The notes: generated by a model from the sequence alone, not told the origin. Counted from the first letter of the stretch, positions 47,107 to 59,392 are shown. The stretch is 64,000 bases of DNA from Macrobrachium rosenbergii (GCF_040412425.1 NC_089784.1:37899070-37963069); one strand, 5' to 3'. A program made the numbers and translations.

Positions 47107-47657
47107 GCACAGAGTGATATTTTGCGTGTATCTGTTATGAATTTAATTAGAATATAATGATTAGCATACTGAGCCCCGTATCAAAATGCTTCTGCCATTT
47201 TCAGTGATCACAAACATATGAAATTTTTAATAACAGTAATAATTTGATTAGTCATGCTTCCGTAAATTTAATTGTTTAGAATTATGAAACTTTTTCTATG
47301 GTAACGGTGAAATACTTTGTGAAATATAACTTTTACATCTGTGTAAATTGCTGTTTCAATTTATTCTCAATAATTTGTAAAGAAAAGCAAAAAATATATA
47401 TGAACCCTATTTATATGGAACAAGCCCACCAAAAGGGCCACTGACTTGAAATTCAAGCTTCCAAAGAATATGGTGTTCATCCAAAAGAAGTAACAGAAGG
47501 TATATGGAAAAGGAGATCAGTTATTAGAAAAAATAGGTAAATTAACAAAATAAATTAATGAATAAAAATTTAAGTAAATTATACAACTACGAGGAGGATT
47601 GTATTAGGGTAGCAATTATTTTCTTTTGATATTTTTATCTTTATTCTTCGAAGAAGC

Positions 47658-47829
47658 AGTCGGTTCAGGGAGTCTTTAGACTGTTTATAAGTGAAATTAC
47701 AGTCGGTTCAGGGAGTCTTTAGACTGTTTATAAGTAAAATTACAATCGCTTCAGGGAGTCTTTAGACTGTTTATAAGTAAAATTGCAGTCGGTTCAGGGA
47801 GTCTTTAGACTGTTCATATGTAAAATTAC
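47658..47829. repeat. 43-bp tandem repeat, exactly four units
   Basis: Four units of 43 bp starting at 47,658, 47,701, 47,744 and 47,787 (AGTCGGTTCAGGGAGTCTTT...). Two to six substitutions between units and no spacers. Confidence 0.95.
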
Positions 47830-47937
47830 GTTAACAGTTGAATATTCTCTCTTTATTAGTAGAGCAAATTGAGTAATTATCTCAAAAAGTAATTTTTTTA
47901 TGGCCCAATTGATATTTATTGGACAGTTGACACACAA

Positions 47938-48000
<63 letters not shown>

Positions 48001-48001
48001 T
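47938..48001. repeat. (AAT)n microsatellite
   Basis: 21 AAT units. Confidence 0.97.
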
Positions 48002-48079
48002 AGTACTGAAAGTGACATGTGCATCGGCTGCATTCATTTTATATATTATTTTCTCTATTTTTTTTAATAATAGCTTCTT

Positions 48080-48425
48080 CAAGGTTACAGAATTTTGCCC
48101 GCAACTCGCCGGTGTTCGCCATTCTTTGGAGAAGACAATATCTACAAACTGGGTTAGTTTTATTATGGAAGAATACGTACTAACAGTTACTTTGTAACGC
48201 CGCTGGTAACTGAAATATGAGATTCATATCTCGTAGAGTTTTCCGTATGATGAAGAATGAAACTCTACGGATGATGAACTCCATAATTCAGTCACCAGTG
48301 TGGTTACTTGTTTACCCTCTTACAGCGTTGCCTGCTGAAATAAAACCGGCCCAGTCTGCAAATTTTGTCCTCTCCATAGAATGTCGAACAGCGGCGAGTT
48401 AATGGCAAAATTCTGTAACCTGGAA
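48080..48425. mobile_element. 345-bp palindromic MITE-like element
   Basis: The left half (48,080-48,246) and right half (48,255-48,424) are inverted copies with about 75-80% identity. The termini read AAGGTTACAGAATTTTGCC and the reverse of GGCAAAATTCTGTAACCTGG. The centre is a strong stem, GTAGAGTTTTCC against the reverse of GAATGAAACTCTAC. No coding capacity. No clear target duplication. Confidence 0.8.
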
Positions 48426-48563
48426 AACCACTTATTATAAAGGTACAGAAAATTATAAACTGAACAAGGCTGATGCAGCTATCACTTTCACCACATGCTT
48501 AAAAGAGGGTCCTCTACCTACAACAACTAATAATAATAATAATAATAATAGTAACTGGAAGAA

Positions 48564-48841
48564 AAGTATACCTTAGTCTAACTAGACCACTGAGCTGATT
48601 AATAGCTCTCCTAGGGCTGGCTCGAAGGATTAGATTTATTTTACGTGGCTAAGAACCAACTGGTCACCTAGCAACGGGACCTACAGCTTATTGTGGAATC
48701 CGTACCACGTTATGAAGAGAAATGAATTTCTATCACCAGGAATAAATTCCTCTAATTCTTCATTGACCGGTCGGAGAGTCGAACGCTGGGTCAACAGCGT
48801 GCTAACCGAGAGCTCTCCCCACCCATCAAATGAAGAACTAA
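48564..48841 (-). mobile_element. tRNA-derived SINE, copy 6
   Basis: 278 bp. Perfect 12-bp target duplication TAACTGGAAGAA (48,552-48,563 and 48,842-48,853). The duplicated sequence belongs to the LINE fragment that follows (TGGAAGAATAGTGAACTGG). Confidence 0.93.
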
Positions 48842-49290
48842 TAACTGGAAGAATAGTGAACTGGACTAATGACGCCCTAGAAGGCATAGTCGGAAAAACA
48901 AGAAAATTGATGACCATCAACGATGATCTGAATCCGAGAGCAAAGGCGGCAAGGCTCTATTTACCAAGAAGAAAAGGTGGAGGAAGAATGCAAAGTTGGT
49001 TGATCATAATGCGACAAGTATAAGGGAAGTCTCACAAGGCAAACGAAAGTGAAACGGGAAAGCACACAAAAGCATGGCCAGTACCAGAGGCAGACTCTGG
49101 TTGAGCCTGGAGATAGCAAGAAGCAATAGCTGATACCATGTTGATGGCGCACAAGACCAACAAATGCGTACACGACATGTACAAAATAAATCATATGGCC
49201 GAATAGCAGCATCACCTATGTACTCCAAATGCGAACAGAAAATGGAGATCATCAACCATATAAGTGAAAAATGATAAAACTCATTATTGT
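48842..49290 (+). pseudogene. LINE ORF2 C-terminal region, copy 2
   Basis: The plus strand reads TGRIVNWTNDALEGIVGKTR then KLMTINDDLNPRAKAARLYL, the same region as 41,905-41,700 minus. It continues with MLMAHKTNKCVHDMYKINHM and, in another frame, RCKQKMEIINHI-type sequence at 49,225-49,260. It lacks the about 0.4-kb C-terminal tail present in copy 1 and passes straight to the 3' flank. Cut at its 5' side by SINE copy 6. Confidence 0.75.
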
Positions 49291-49560
49291 TTCTAAATAC
49301 CAGATAAATATGGAAATTGGGGAGTGCGTTCTTACGTTTTTCTTCCTTTACGTAAGTTACTTTTCGTAACGTATTTCCGGCTTGATGACCCCAGGTATTT
49401 TAACAGTGCATGGTATTAAATCGATCGGTAATTTACATGATTGTATGTCGCTGCTGATCGAAATAAGTTGAATTTCTACAGGAAAAACAAACGGAAAGAA
49501 AAAGTCTTGTCTTTATCAAAGAAATCGAATTCCGTTAAGAGAATACGAGGAAGATTAACA
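49291..49560 (+). repeat. LINE 3' flank/3' UTR repeat, uninterrupted copy (empty site)
   Basis: The reverse complement aligns with both sides of the P-like transposon. Where the other copy has CACT-GGCGTTAC-[transposon]-GGCATTAC-ACCTGGGG, this one has CACT-GTTAAAAT-ACCTGGGG. That is an unfilled site with a single 8-bp target. Confidence 0.82.
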
Positions 49561-50279
49561 AATGTCTCCAAAACTACTGTTATCGGAAGTCTATTTGCTG
49601 GTATCATTATTCATTTTTCTGTCTCAGTAACGAGGACTTGCGCCAGGTCCCAGCGTATATTTGAGGCATAAAGATAGAGATTTAATCAGTTTGTGCCATG
49701 ACATTTTTGTATAGGGAATAACATGAAAAAATCTGCCTAATCTGTTACATGACTTGGGAGTTGTTTTTTTTTTATCTCTACGACAGATTCTTTGCAGTTA
49801 GAATATTTTTCATTATTTACAAAGACTAACATTCGTAAGTTTACTTACAAAATATTTTGTTTTTGAAATAAAGTTCTTCGAACAGACAAACTACTGTTGT
49901 GAAATCTAAGAAAACGAAGGATAATTTTTTTTACCTCAAAACTGCTAGAGAATAATAAATATAATAGAAAAAATACGCATTCATAATGGTGAAAGAGGTC
50001 ACGATATAAACAGATGAAGTATTTTCGAGTTGTAAAGTCGAGATAACTATAGCAGAGTCCACCTAGCTTTGCAGCTAAGCCCCACCCACTGCACGCCAGT
50101 GATTGGCTAGCTCTCGAAGGGGGAATGACGTCACACTAGTCAACAGTCCAAATGATTAACAGTACGGATTTGACTCCGTTCCGTCATGTTGAGTTTCGTG
50201 CACGAATCGTGACACCAAAGATTTGAGTTCCCGGAGTTGTGAAGTCTGCAACTGATATCTCCAATACAAGATATATTAA

Positions 50280-50930
50280 GTGTAGGTCTATGCCCTGTCA
50301 TTGCCTCAGAATATAAAAAATTGACGTGTAGTCCCATGCCTTGTCATTATCTCAAAATATAAGAATTTGATGTGTACGCCTATGCCCTGTCATTGTCTCA
50401 GAATATAAGAAACTGACGTGAAGACCCATGCCCTGTTATTGTCTCAGAATATAAGAAACTGACGTGTAGGTCTATGCCCCGTTATTGTCTCATAATATAA
50501 GACAGTGACGTGTAGGTCCATGCCCTGTCATTGCCTCAGAATATAAGAAATTGACATGTAGGTCTATGCCCTGTCATTGCCTCAGAATATAAGAAATTGA
50601 CCTGTAGGTCTATGCCCTGGCATTGCCTCAGAATATAAGAAATTGACATGTAGGTCTATGCCCTGTCATTGCCTCAGAATATAAGAAATTGACCTGTAGG
50701 TCTATGCCCTGTCATTGCCTCAGAATATAAGAAATTGACATGTAGGTCTATGCCCTGTCATTGCCTCAGAATATAAGAAATTGACCTGTAGGTCTATGCC
50801 CTGTCATTGCCTAAGAATATAGGAAATTGGCGTGTAGTCCCATGCCCTGTCATTGTCTCAAAATATAAGAATTTGATGTGTAGGCTTATGCCTTGTCATG
50901 GTCTCAGAATATCAGAAACTGACGTGTAGG
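50280..50930 (+). repeat. 46-bp tandem array, about 14 units
   Basis: Unit TGTAGGTCTATGCCCTGTCA... of 46 bp. From 50,550 to 50,800 units alternate between GACATGTAGG and GACCTGTAGG, so a 92-bp dimer was amplified last. Confidence 0.95.
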
Positions 50931-51313
50931 CCTTATCTCTCGATGATATTAACATTTGACATGGCAGCAGAAGTCTATGCCTCATTGCAAGTAATGTGGT
51001 CTATGTGGGATTGCTTATTTAGGCCAACACCAATTTAAAAGAAAAACAAAACAAGATGCTTGTGTATTTAGACTGCTCATGATAAAAAAAAAGATGCACA
51101 GACAAAATGATCCAAGATATAATGTTCTTGGATCATTTTGTCTGTGCATCTTTTTTTTTATCATGCGCAGTCTAAATACACAAGCATCTTGCTTTTTTTT
51201 TTCTTTTAAATTGGTGTTGGCCTAAATAAGCGATCCCACATAGACCACATTAATTGCAATGAGGCATAGACTTCTGCTGGAATGTCAAATGTTAATATCA
51301 CTGAGGGATTAGG
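50931..51313. repeat. Central palindrome of the foldback element
   Basis: Arms 50,931-51,117 and 51,126-51,313 with an 8-nt loop (TATAATGT). Near-identical over the inner 100 bp (GATGCACAGACAAAATGATC and its complement). Confidence 0.95.
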
Positions 51314-51610
51314 CCTACACGTCAATTTCTTATATTCTGAGACAATGACAGGGCATAGGCCTACACATCAAATTCTTATATTTTGAGACAATAACAGGGC
51401 ATGGGCCATCACGTCAATTTCTTATATTCTGAGACAATGACAGGGCATAGACCTACACGTCAATTTCTCATATTCTGAGGCAGTGACAGGGCACGGGCCT
51501 ACACGTCAATTTCTTATGTTCTGAGGTAATGACAGGGCATAGGCCTGCGCATCAAATTCTTATATTTTAAGACAACGACAGGGCATGGGGCTACACGTCA
51601 ATTTCTTATC
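51314..51610 (-). repeat. 46-bp tandem array, about 6.5 units, inverted
   Basis: The same unit as 50,280-50,930, on the opposite strand (GTCAATTTCTTATATTCTGA...). Confidence 0.95.
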
Positions 51611-51613
51611 GCA

Positions 51614-53150
51614 AATAGTTTTCTACCCTTATCTGTTGGAAATAGAGTAGCTTTTAATCTGTATAATAGTTTCAAATCCAAGATATACATGTATATGCAT
51701 AAAGTGGAATGTACACGTATAATCAAGTGCACATACACATACATGCGGGGATGGCCATAGTAACTGAAACGTCACTTATACCACAGAGAACAAAATTAAA
51801 ACTTTTGGGCAAGTCGCTGATGGCACACACAAATCAATCATAGGACTAGGACTGTCTCAGCCTTACACACAACTATCAAACTGCTCTCAATGAGCTATAC
51901 TGAAAATACACTTACAAAAGGGATAACAAATTATATACTGTGATGAGTAAATACATAAGGCTGCTGTAGCATATCTATGAAAATGAAGGCTATGGTAGGA
52001 AGGCATCATAAGATGCTTAACGAAATAAGAAAAAGAATAAATGATACCTGAAAAAGTCATGCATGAGATGATCCAAACCAGTCTACGAGTAGCCCATAAC
52101 TCACTTGCTTTTGGTGGTATTCTTGTAGATTACCCTGTTGGACAAAAGGATACATAAGAGTCAGTAATTCTCTCTCTCTCTCTCTGTTCTTAGGAGAATA
52201 TTCTAGCATAGACTATATTCATAAAGATCTCGATTACTTTTAATTAAAACAAATGACTAAATTTCAGTTAACAAGAGTAGGGAAATAATTCTTCCCACAA
52301 GTATTTTATGAATAGGTCTATATTTATTCTGCAATGTTAGGTTACCATATGAAAATTTTTCGAAGACACTACAAGCACCATAACAGCAGCAACAAAAACA
52401 AGAAAACCACAATAGGAACCACAATAAAACGGCTGAATATATGATAAGCCTATAATCCAAACGTCATCAAGACATAGGACATTAAAGGTCTATCTCATTT
52501 TTTATGGTCCTGTTATTTCAAAAGAAGATAATGTCCTTAAGAAAATGCTCATCAAATTATATCCAATATAACTCGTATAGCGTATCATACTGTAACTTTA
52601 AATTAAACATAGGCATATTCTGGTTTTGTAGAGTGCAGTCAATGTTTGTAATCCCTCTGAATGTGTAAACGATTGCAATGAAATCGATTTTATGACTATT
52701 AAAATGTAGTAAAATTTCCTGAAATCAGTATGAAATACCAGTCTGCATAGCTCTGAGAAAATCTTTGTGTTACTTTTAGAATGGTGAACACGCTTGACAA
52801 TATCAGACGGTAATTATCATTGTCCAGTGATTCGAGTGCACCGATTCGAACGCAGACATTCCCTGTGTCACCTCCGTACTCAGGTGAACCTCATTTACGA
52901 AGCACAACATTGCAGCATCGCGGAACACTCCTGACTTCATTCATATTTTCCTGTTTTTTTACAATTTTCAGGGAGATGTGTATTATGGTTTTATTGCAGG
53001 GGTTAACTTATTGTTTTCTTTTGAAAACAGCAGAACGTATTTTAGTTCGGTAAAACAACCATTGCAAAATAAATGAAGATGAAAGGAACCACATATTAAC
53101 TAACTTTTCGAAACCATCGCCAACCAATCAGCTTCAAGGAATGGTCGTGA
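51614..53150. other. Internal unique region of the foldback element
   Basis: No gene supported. A 77-residue frame (52,820-53,053) shows no domain. May be captured sequence. Confidence 0.45.
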
Positions 53151-53443
53151 CGTAATCAGTGGGCGGGGCTAAGCTGCCAAGCACGGTGGATTTTGCTATA
53201 GTGGGTTCTCACCAGGGTTCTCACCACTTTAAAGTTTCAGATTAATATCGTTCAGCAGATCATCACGGATATGAAGACTATTCTTACATGCACACAGGTT
53301 CATCCTGTGATGATGTAATTTTTAGAATGTCATGTTACGTTATAGGAATACAATTAGGAAAAATAATATTGCTCCTTTACATTAGTCGTAATTGGTTATA
53401 GTAGAAGATCTACATGAAGGCTTGAGAATATGACGATTTTATA

Positions 53444-53447
<4 letters not shown>

Positions 53448-53519
<72 letters not shown>
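53448..53519. repeat. (GA)n microsatellite
   Basis: About 35 GA units. Confidence 0.97.
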
Positions 53520-53521
<2 letters not shown>

Positions 53522-53912
53522 AGATAAATGGCTGCAAAATAAATGCTTCAATTAATGGTTAATATTATTTTGCGTTAATATCATAAGATATAAACTCGCA
53601 CTTGCTATTTTCTGGATGTTGTAATCAAAGGCACTAAATGTAATCTAACAAAGAATGTAACATTAATATACTATTGGCCAGAGAGAATTATGTTACACCA
53701 TTTTTTTTTTACCAACGACATTTTACTCCAAGTATTTGAATAAAGTTACTGAAAGCAAATTGAAAACCAGGTTCTTCAGTACTGAAGGTATATTGAATCT
53801 TTAGTTACTGGTGGGTAACGATGTTTTAGAAAAGAAATATCGTGATTTAAGCAGCCTTTAAAGCAATGCTGTCTCTGTAGATCCCTTTTCTTTTGATTGA
53901 ACTCAAGGTAGA

Positions 53913-54160
53913 AAAAAGTTAAGTATACCTTAGTTTAACCAGACCACTGAGCTGATTAATAGCTCTCCTAGGGCTGGCCCGAAGGATTAGACTTATTTTA
54001 CGTGGCTAAGAACCAATTAGGTTACCTAGCAACGGGACCTACAGCTTATTGTGGAATCCGAACCACATTATACCGAGAAATGAATTTCTATCACCAGAAA
54101 TAAATTCCTCTAATTCTTCATTGGCAGGTCGGAGACTCGAACGCGGACCCAGCAGAGTGC
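53913..54160 (-). mobile_element. tRNA-derived SINE, copy 7, 5'-truncated
   Basis: 248 bp with a perfect 13-bp target duplication AACTCAAGGTAGA (53,900-53,912 and 54,161-54,173). About 35 bp of the tRNA-like head are missing although the duplication is intact, so the truncation happened during insertion, as in LINE-driven reverse transcription. Confidence 0.93.
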
Positions 54161-54174
54161 AACTCAAGGTAGAG

Positions 54175-55460
<1,286 letters not shown>

Positions 55461-55915
55461 TAAAAGTGAATGTTCGTATATTTGTTTGTCCACTACAGAT
55501 ATCCAAACTGCTTGACAGACCCAGGAAAACTTTGCACACGGCCTCTATGTCACCCCAGAAAGGTTTATAACTCAAAATCAAACCCCTACCCAGTGACAGA
55601 CATACAAGCACAGACAAAACAAACGGAAATTTTCGTTTCTACGCCACCTTTTCCTTGTTTTGGTTTGTTCTCATTTTTCACCTGACACTCCCATCTTTTT
55701 TCCAGGCGCTGCCAGACGTATGATTAACCTATACAATAAATCCAAATCCCCTATAACAAGTTTTTACCTGAATTTATGTGAAATTTGATCGTAATTTATG
55801 AAATTATTAATAAAATTGTTTATTACCTCAATAAAATCAACACTGAAAACCTATATCGGTTTAAATGTGGCTTACAATCCTTGCCACGGAAAAAAGTAAC
55901 AGAAGATAGACGTAG

Positions 55916-56350
55916 CCCCTCATTAAAGCATTACTCGCGAACGAAATTACTACCTTTTTTTCCGTGTTCATTTTAAGGCAAACGTATCTTAATCATACCT
56001 TACCAATAAAATACAAATGGTTAAGTACTCTGAGGTATTACCATCATCATATCTAACAACTTTATCCACAAAAGAAAAGAACTTCGTAGTTATAGGCACA
56101 ACTTTGGAGATCAAGAAATAATTTATCGACGAGAAGAAACAAATCCATCCGCGCATGTGTATTAGCAGAATAAATGCTTCTGTGATAAAACAACCCCCTC
56201 ATTAAAAAATTACTCACGACGAAAAGACCACAATTTTTTCAGTGTTCATCTTAAGCCAAAATTATCTTAATTATACCATGCCAATAAAATACAAATTCTT
56301 AATTACCTTGAGGTATTACCATCATCATATCTAAGTACTTAATCCGCTGA
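55916..56350 (+). repeat. Internal direct repeat of Helitron candidate
   Basis: About 145 bp at 55,916-56,060 (CCCCTCATTAAAGCATTACTC, TATTACCATCATCATATCTA) recurs at 56,205-56,345, 289 bp further on, with about 85% similarity. Confidence 0.8.
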
Positions 56351-56805
56351 AGAATCACCATTTATCAACAATTCCTATATTAGACCATTCAGACTTCCGC
56401 CTACACTTTCCCTCAGAAACATCAAAGGAAACTGAAACACGTTCGTTAACACGTACAGGAAACCAAAATCAGTTGCAGCTCTTTTTACTGTGTCTAAGAT
56501 TACAATTGTGATAATAATTTAATATTTATATTGGCAACGGACATTGTATCTTACGTTGCTGCTAGCTAAGACCGACGTCAAAATTTACAATATTTCCTTT
56601 TTTTTATCCGTTCAAATGCGAATTTTCTCATTAATTCGGTCGTTTCTTCTTCGTTTTTACCTTCGGAATCCGTTATAGCGACTGCTTCGCGAAGTTACGG
56701 TGACGTATTCCTTATAAAGTCGCTTCAAATGAGGTCAGAAATTAATCATCGTGTAGTTAGGCAATGCCACCACCACGCACACCAACTTCACCATACTACC
56801 TCCAC

Positions 56806-56810
<5 letters not shown>

Positions 56811-56878
<68 letters not shown>
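56811..56878. repeat. (CT)n microsatellite
   Basis: 34 CT units. Confidence 0.97.
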
Positions 56879-56881
<3 letters not shown>

Positions 56882-56952
56882 GCATCACTCAAACAATCTG
56901 GAGCGGAATTTATCTAATGAGGTTTTTAACTATTGCAAGTAAATTCATGCTT

Positions 56953-56956
<4 letters not shown>

Positions 56957-57020
<64 letters not shown>
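56957..57020. repeat. (CT)n microsatellite
   Basis: 32 CT units, 78 bp after the preceding array. Confidence 0.97.
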
Positions 57021-57025
<5 letters not shown>

Positions 57026-57240
57026 TTTAATCAGATAAGTCCCAGGATATATGCATACATGTACATATCATGTTTATTGAAGGTAATGAATTCAAGACAG
57101 AATTATTAATCAAAGGAAAGAAAAGTATTTTCAATGACAGTACAAATACTTTACACAACAAAATAATTCAAAGGGGATAAAGGAAAATCTTTTGAGTTCT
57201 TCAAAGTTCTTCCGGACAGCGCCATTTGGTCAGCTAGTAG

Positions 57241-57785
<545 letters not shown>

Positions 57786-58070
57786 AGTTAAGTATACCTT
57801 AGTTTTACCAGACCACTGAGCTGGTTAACAGCTTTCCTAGGGCTGGCCCGAAGGATCAGACTTTATTTTACGTGACTAAGAACCAATTGGTTACTTAGCT
57901 ACGGGACCTACAGCTTATTGTGGAATCCGAACCACATCACAACGATAAATGAATTTCTATCACCAGAAATAAATTCCTCTAACTCCTCCTCAGTCGGCCG
58001 GAGATTCGTACTCGGGCCTAGCGAGTGCTTCGGGGGCGGGGGGGGAGCTGAACCATTAGGTGAAGAGCCC
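57786..58070 (-). mobile_element. tRNA-derived SINE, copy 8
   Basis: Same family. The tail and body are clear (AGTTAAGTATACC, GGGCTGGCCCGAAGGAT, TCACCAGAAATAAATTCCTC) but the tRNA-like head is rearranged by a G-rich stretch (GGGGGCGGGGGGGGAGC). No target duplication is visible. The minisatellite begins within or next to the head. Confidence 0.75.
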
Positions 58071-58630
58071 ATTGGGAAGCCCTCCTTAAAGGACTCCTTA
58101 TAAGGAATCCTTGTGAGGGGAAGGTTCTCCTCAGAGACTGTTTCCTAGGAGGAAGACCATTCTGCTGCTAGGCTAGGGAAGCGGGCCTGGGGAGGGTCTG
58201 AGCCACAAGGGTGAAGAGCCTCAAGGGGCCCTAGGAATGCCATCATTTAAGGGGAACTTTTTCAAAGAAAGGTCTTCCTCAGAAGCTGACTCTCTGGAGG
58301 ACAGCAGGTCTCCTGCCAGACTACGGAAGCCGTGCTGGTGATGGCTGAACCACAAGTGTTAAGGTTCCCAAGGCGTCTTTGGGAAGCCCTTCCTTGAGGG
58401 CAAACTTGCCATAAGAAGGTGTTCCTCAGAGGCTGCTTCCCTGGAGGGATTGCAGGTCTCCTGCCAGCTTAGGAAAGCCGGCCTGAAGAAGGTCTGGACC
58501 ACAAGGGTGAAGGGTCCCAAGGCGCCCAAGGGAAACCATCCCAAATGGGCACCCTTGCCCGGTCAAAGGTCCACCTCAGAGGCAGCTTACCCAGGGGAGA
58601 GCAGACTTCCTGCTAGGCTAGGAACCTATT
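58052..58630. repeat. GC-rich minisatellite, 148-bp unit, about 3.9 units
   Basis: Units begin near 58,052, 58,204, 58,350 and 58,498 with ACCACAAGGGTGAAGRGYCC (imperfect) and share TTCCTCAGARGCTG, CTCTGGAGG and CTGCCAG-CTAGG-AAGCC. Units differ by 20-30%. No spacers. Much richer in G+C than the rest of the window. Confidence 0.88.
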
Positions 58631-59392
58631 AAAATAAGTTCATGTAACGAATTCTACCTGATGTACGTACCCGTCTTTATGTAAGTGAATCGTTATTTGA
58701 AAGAGTGAAAATGTAAGAATGAAAAGTACACTGATAAAATAGCAGAGTGGTGGAACGAAAACTTTAGTCGAATCATTCGACAGAAAAAAGAAATTTGCTA
58801 GTTGAAAAATATTTCCTGAATATATTTTTGCATTGTATGAAAGAGACATACCAATGAACAATCAAAAACAGAGAACTAGAAAACTTAACCCTTCAATCAG
58901 ATGCAAAGAGAAAAGGTTCAATTCAAAATGTTAGCATGAAGGCGAAAATTCGACTACATGGAAAGCAAATGGAACTGACAATGATAGCGTCTCCAAAATG
59001 GTTAAAAGAACCAAGTAAACTTCATAATAAAAATAGCTTAAACATCTTATTCGCTCCTCATCTCAAGTAAAATAAGCATTTCATGGATACCTGTTGCTAC
59101 GACGTCAGACTGCGTAAGCAAGTTATTTATTCAGCCTTCTCTATGAGGCTCCTTCTAATGTAGACTTGCCCTCCGATTCTGAAAAAATTCAGAAAGAATA
59201 AAATGGAACATTTGCCTCTCTAGAGCACTTTTCCGAACAACTCTGGTCCCACTTTTAACTTAGAAAACTTGGGTTTGCTGTTATAGAATCTGAATAGTTT
59301 TTAACACTGTTCGCTGCAGGTCGTTCGCGATACAAAACGATTCCTGCTCTGAGCTTCTGTGGCGTTTGAGAATTTATTTAAGCCAAAATTTG
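58631..59392. other. Unassigned sequence
   Basis: No supported feature. Confidence 0.4.

Larger units (their letters stand above)
44520..47290. mobile_element. 2.8-kb diverged palindrome
   Basis: The left arm (44,520-45,774) and right arm (45,838-47,290, less the SINE) are inverted copies. Matched landmarks include CTCAGTATGCTAATTAGTAT / reverse of 47,150-47,176; ATTCTAATTAAATTCATAACAG; TTTCAAATGGCAGAGAAATT / reverse at 46,838-46,860; GGCAATGGAAACRAAAAAG-like; and CATCGAYGTTTCT. Identity looks about 75-80% with indels. The spacer of about 63 bp lies between a (GA)n and a (CT)n array. (CT)n and (GA)n arrays also face each other near the outer ends (44,709-44,750; 47,048-47,102). No transposase. 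SINE copy 5 interrupts the right arm. Confidence 0.82.
50046..53202. mobile_element. 3.16-kb foldback element with tandem repeats in its arms
   Basis: 46-bp terminal inverted repeats (50,046-50,091 and 53,157-53,202) start ACTATAGCARARTCCACC and end CCCCRCCCACTG, with seven mismatches. Inside lies a palindrome centred at 51,118-51,125, each arm containing a unique 187-bp part and an array of a 46-bp unit. A further 1.5 kb (51,614-53,156) shows no gene. CCAAT-like ATTGGC and CGTCAC motifs lie just inside both ends. No transposase, so non-autonomous. No target duplication was identified. Confidence 0.83.

Noticed and set aside
44520..47290. Palindrome as an assembly artefact
   Set aside because: The arms differ by roughly 20-25% with indels and one arm alone holds a SINE with its own target duplication, so they are not one sequence assembled twice.
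50280..51610. Regular repeats considered as a CRISPR array
   Set aside because: The 46-bp units are directly contiguous with no unique spacers, occur in both orientations, and lie in a eukaryotic foldback element.
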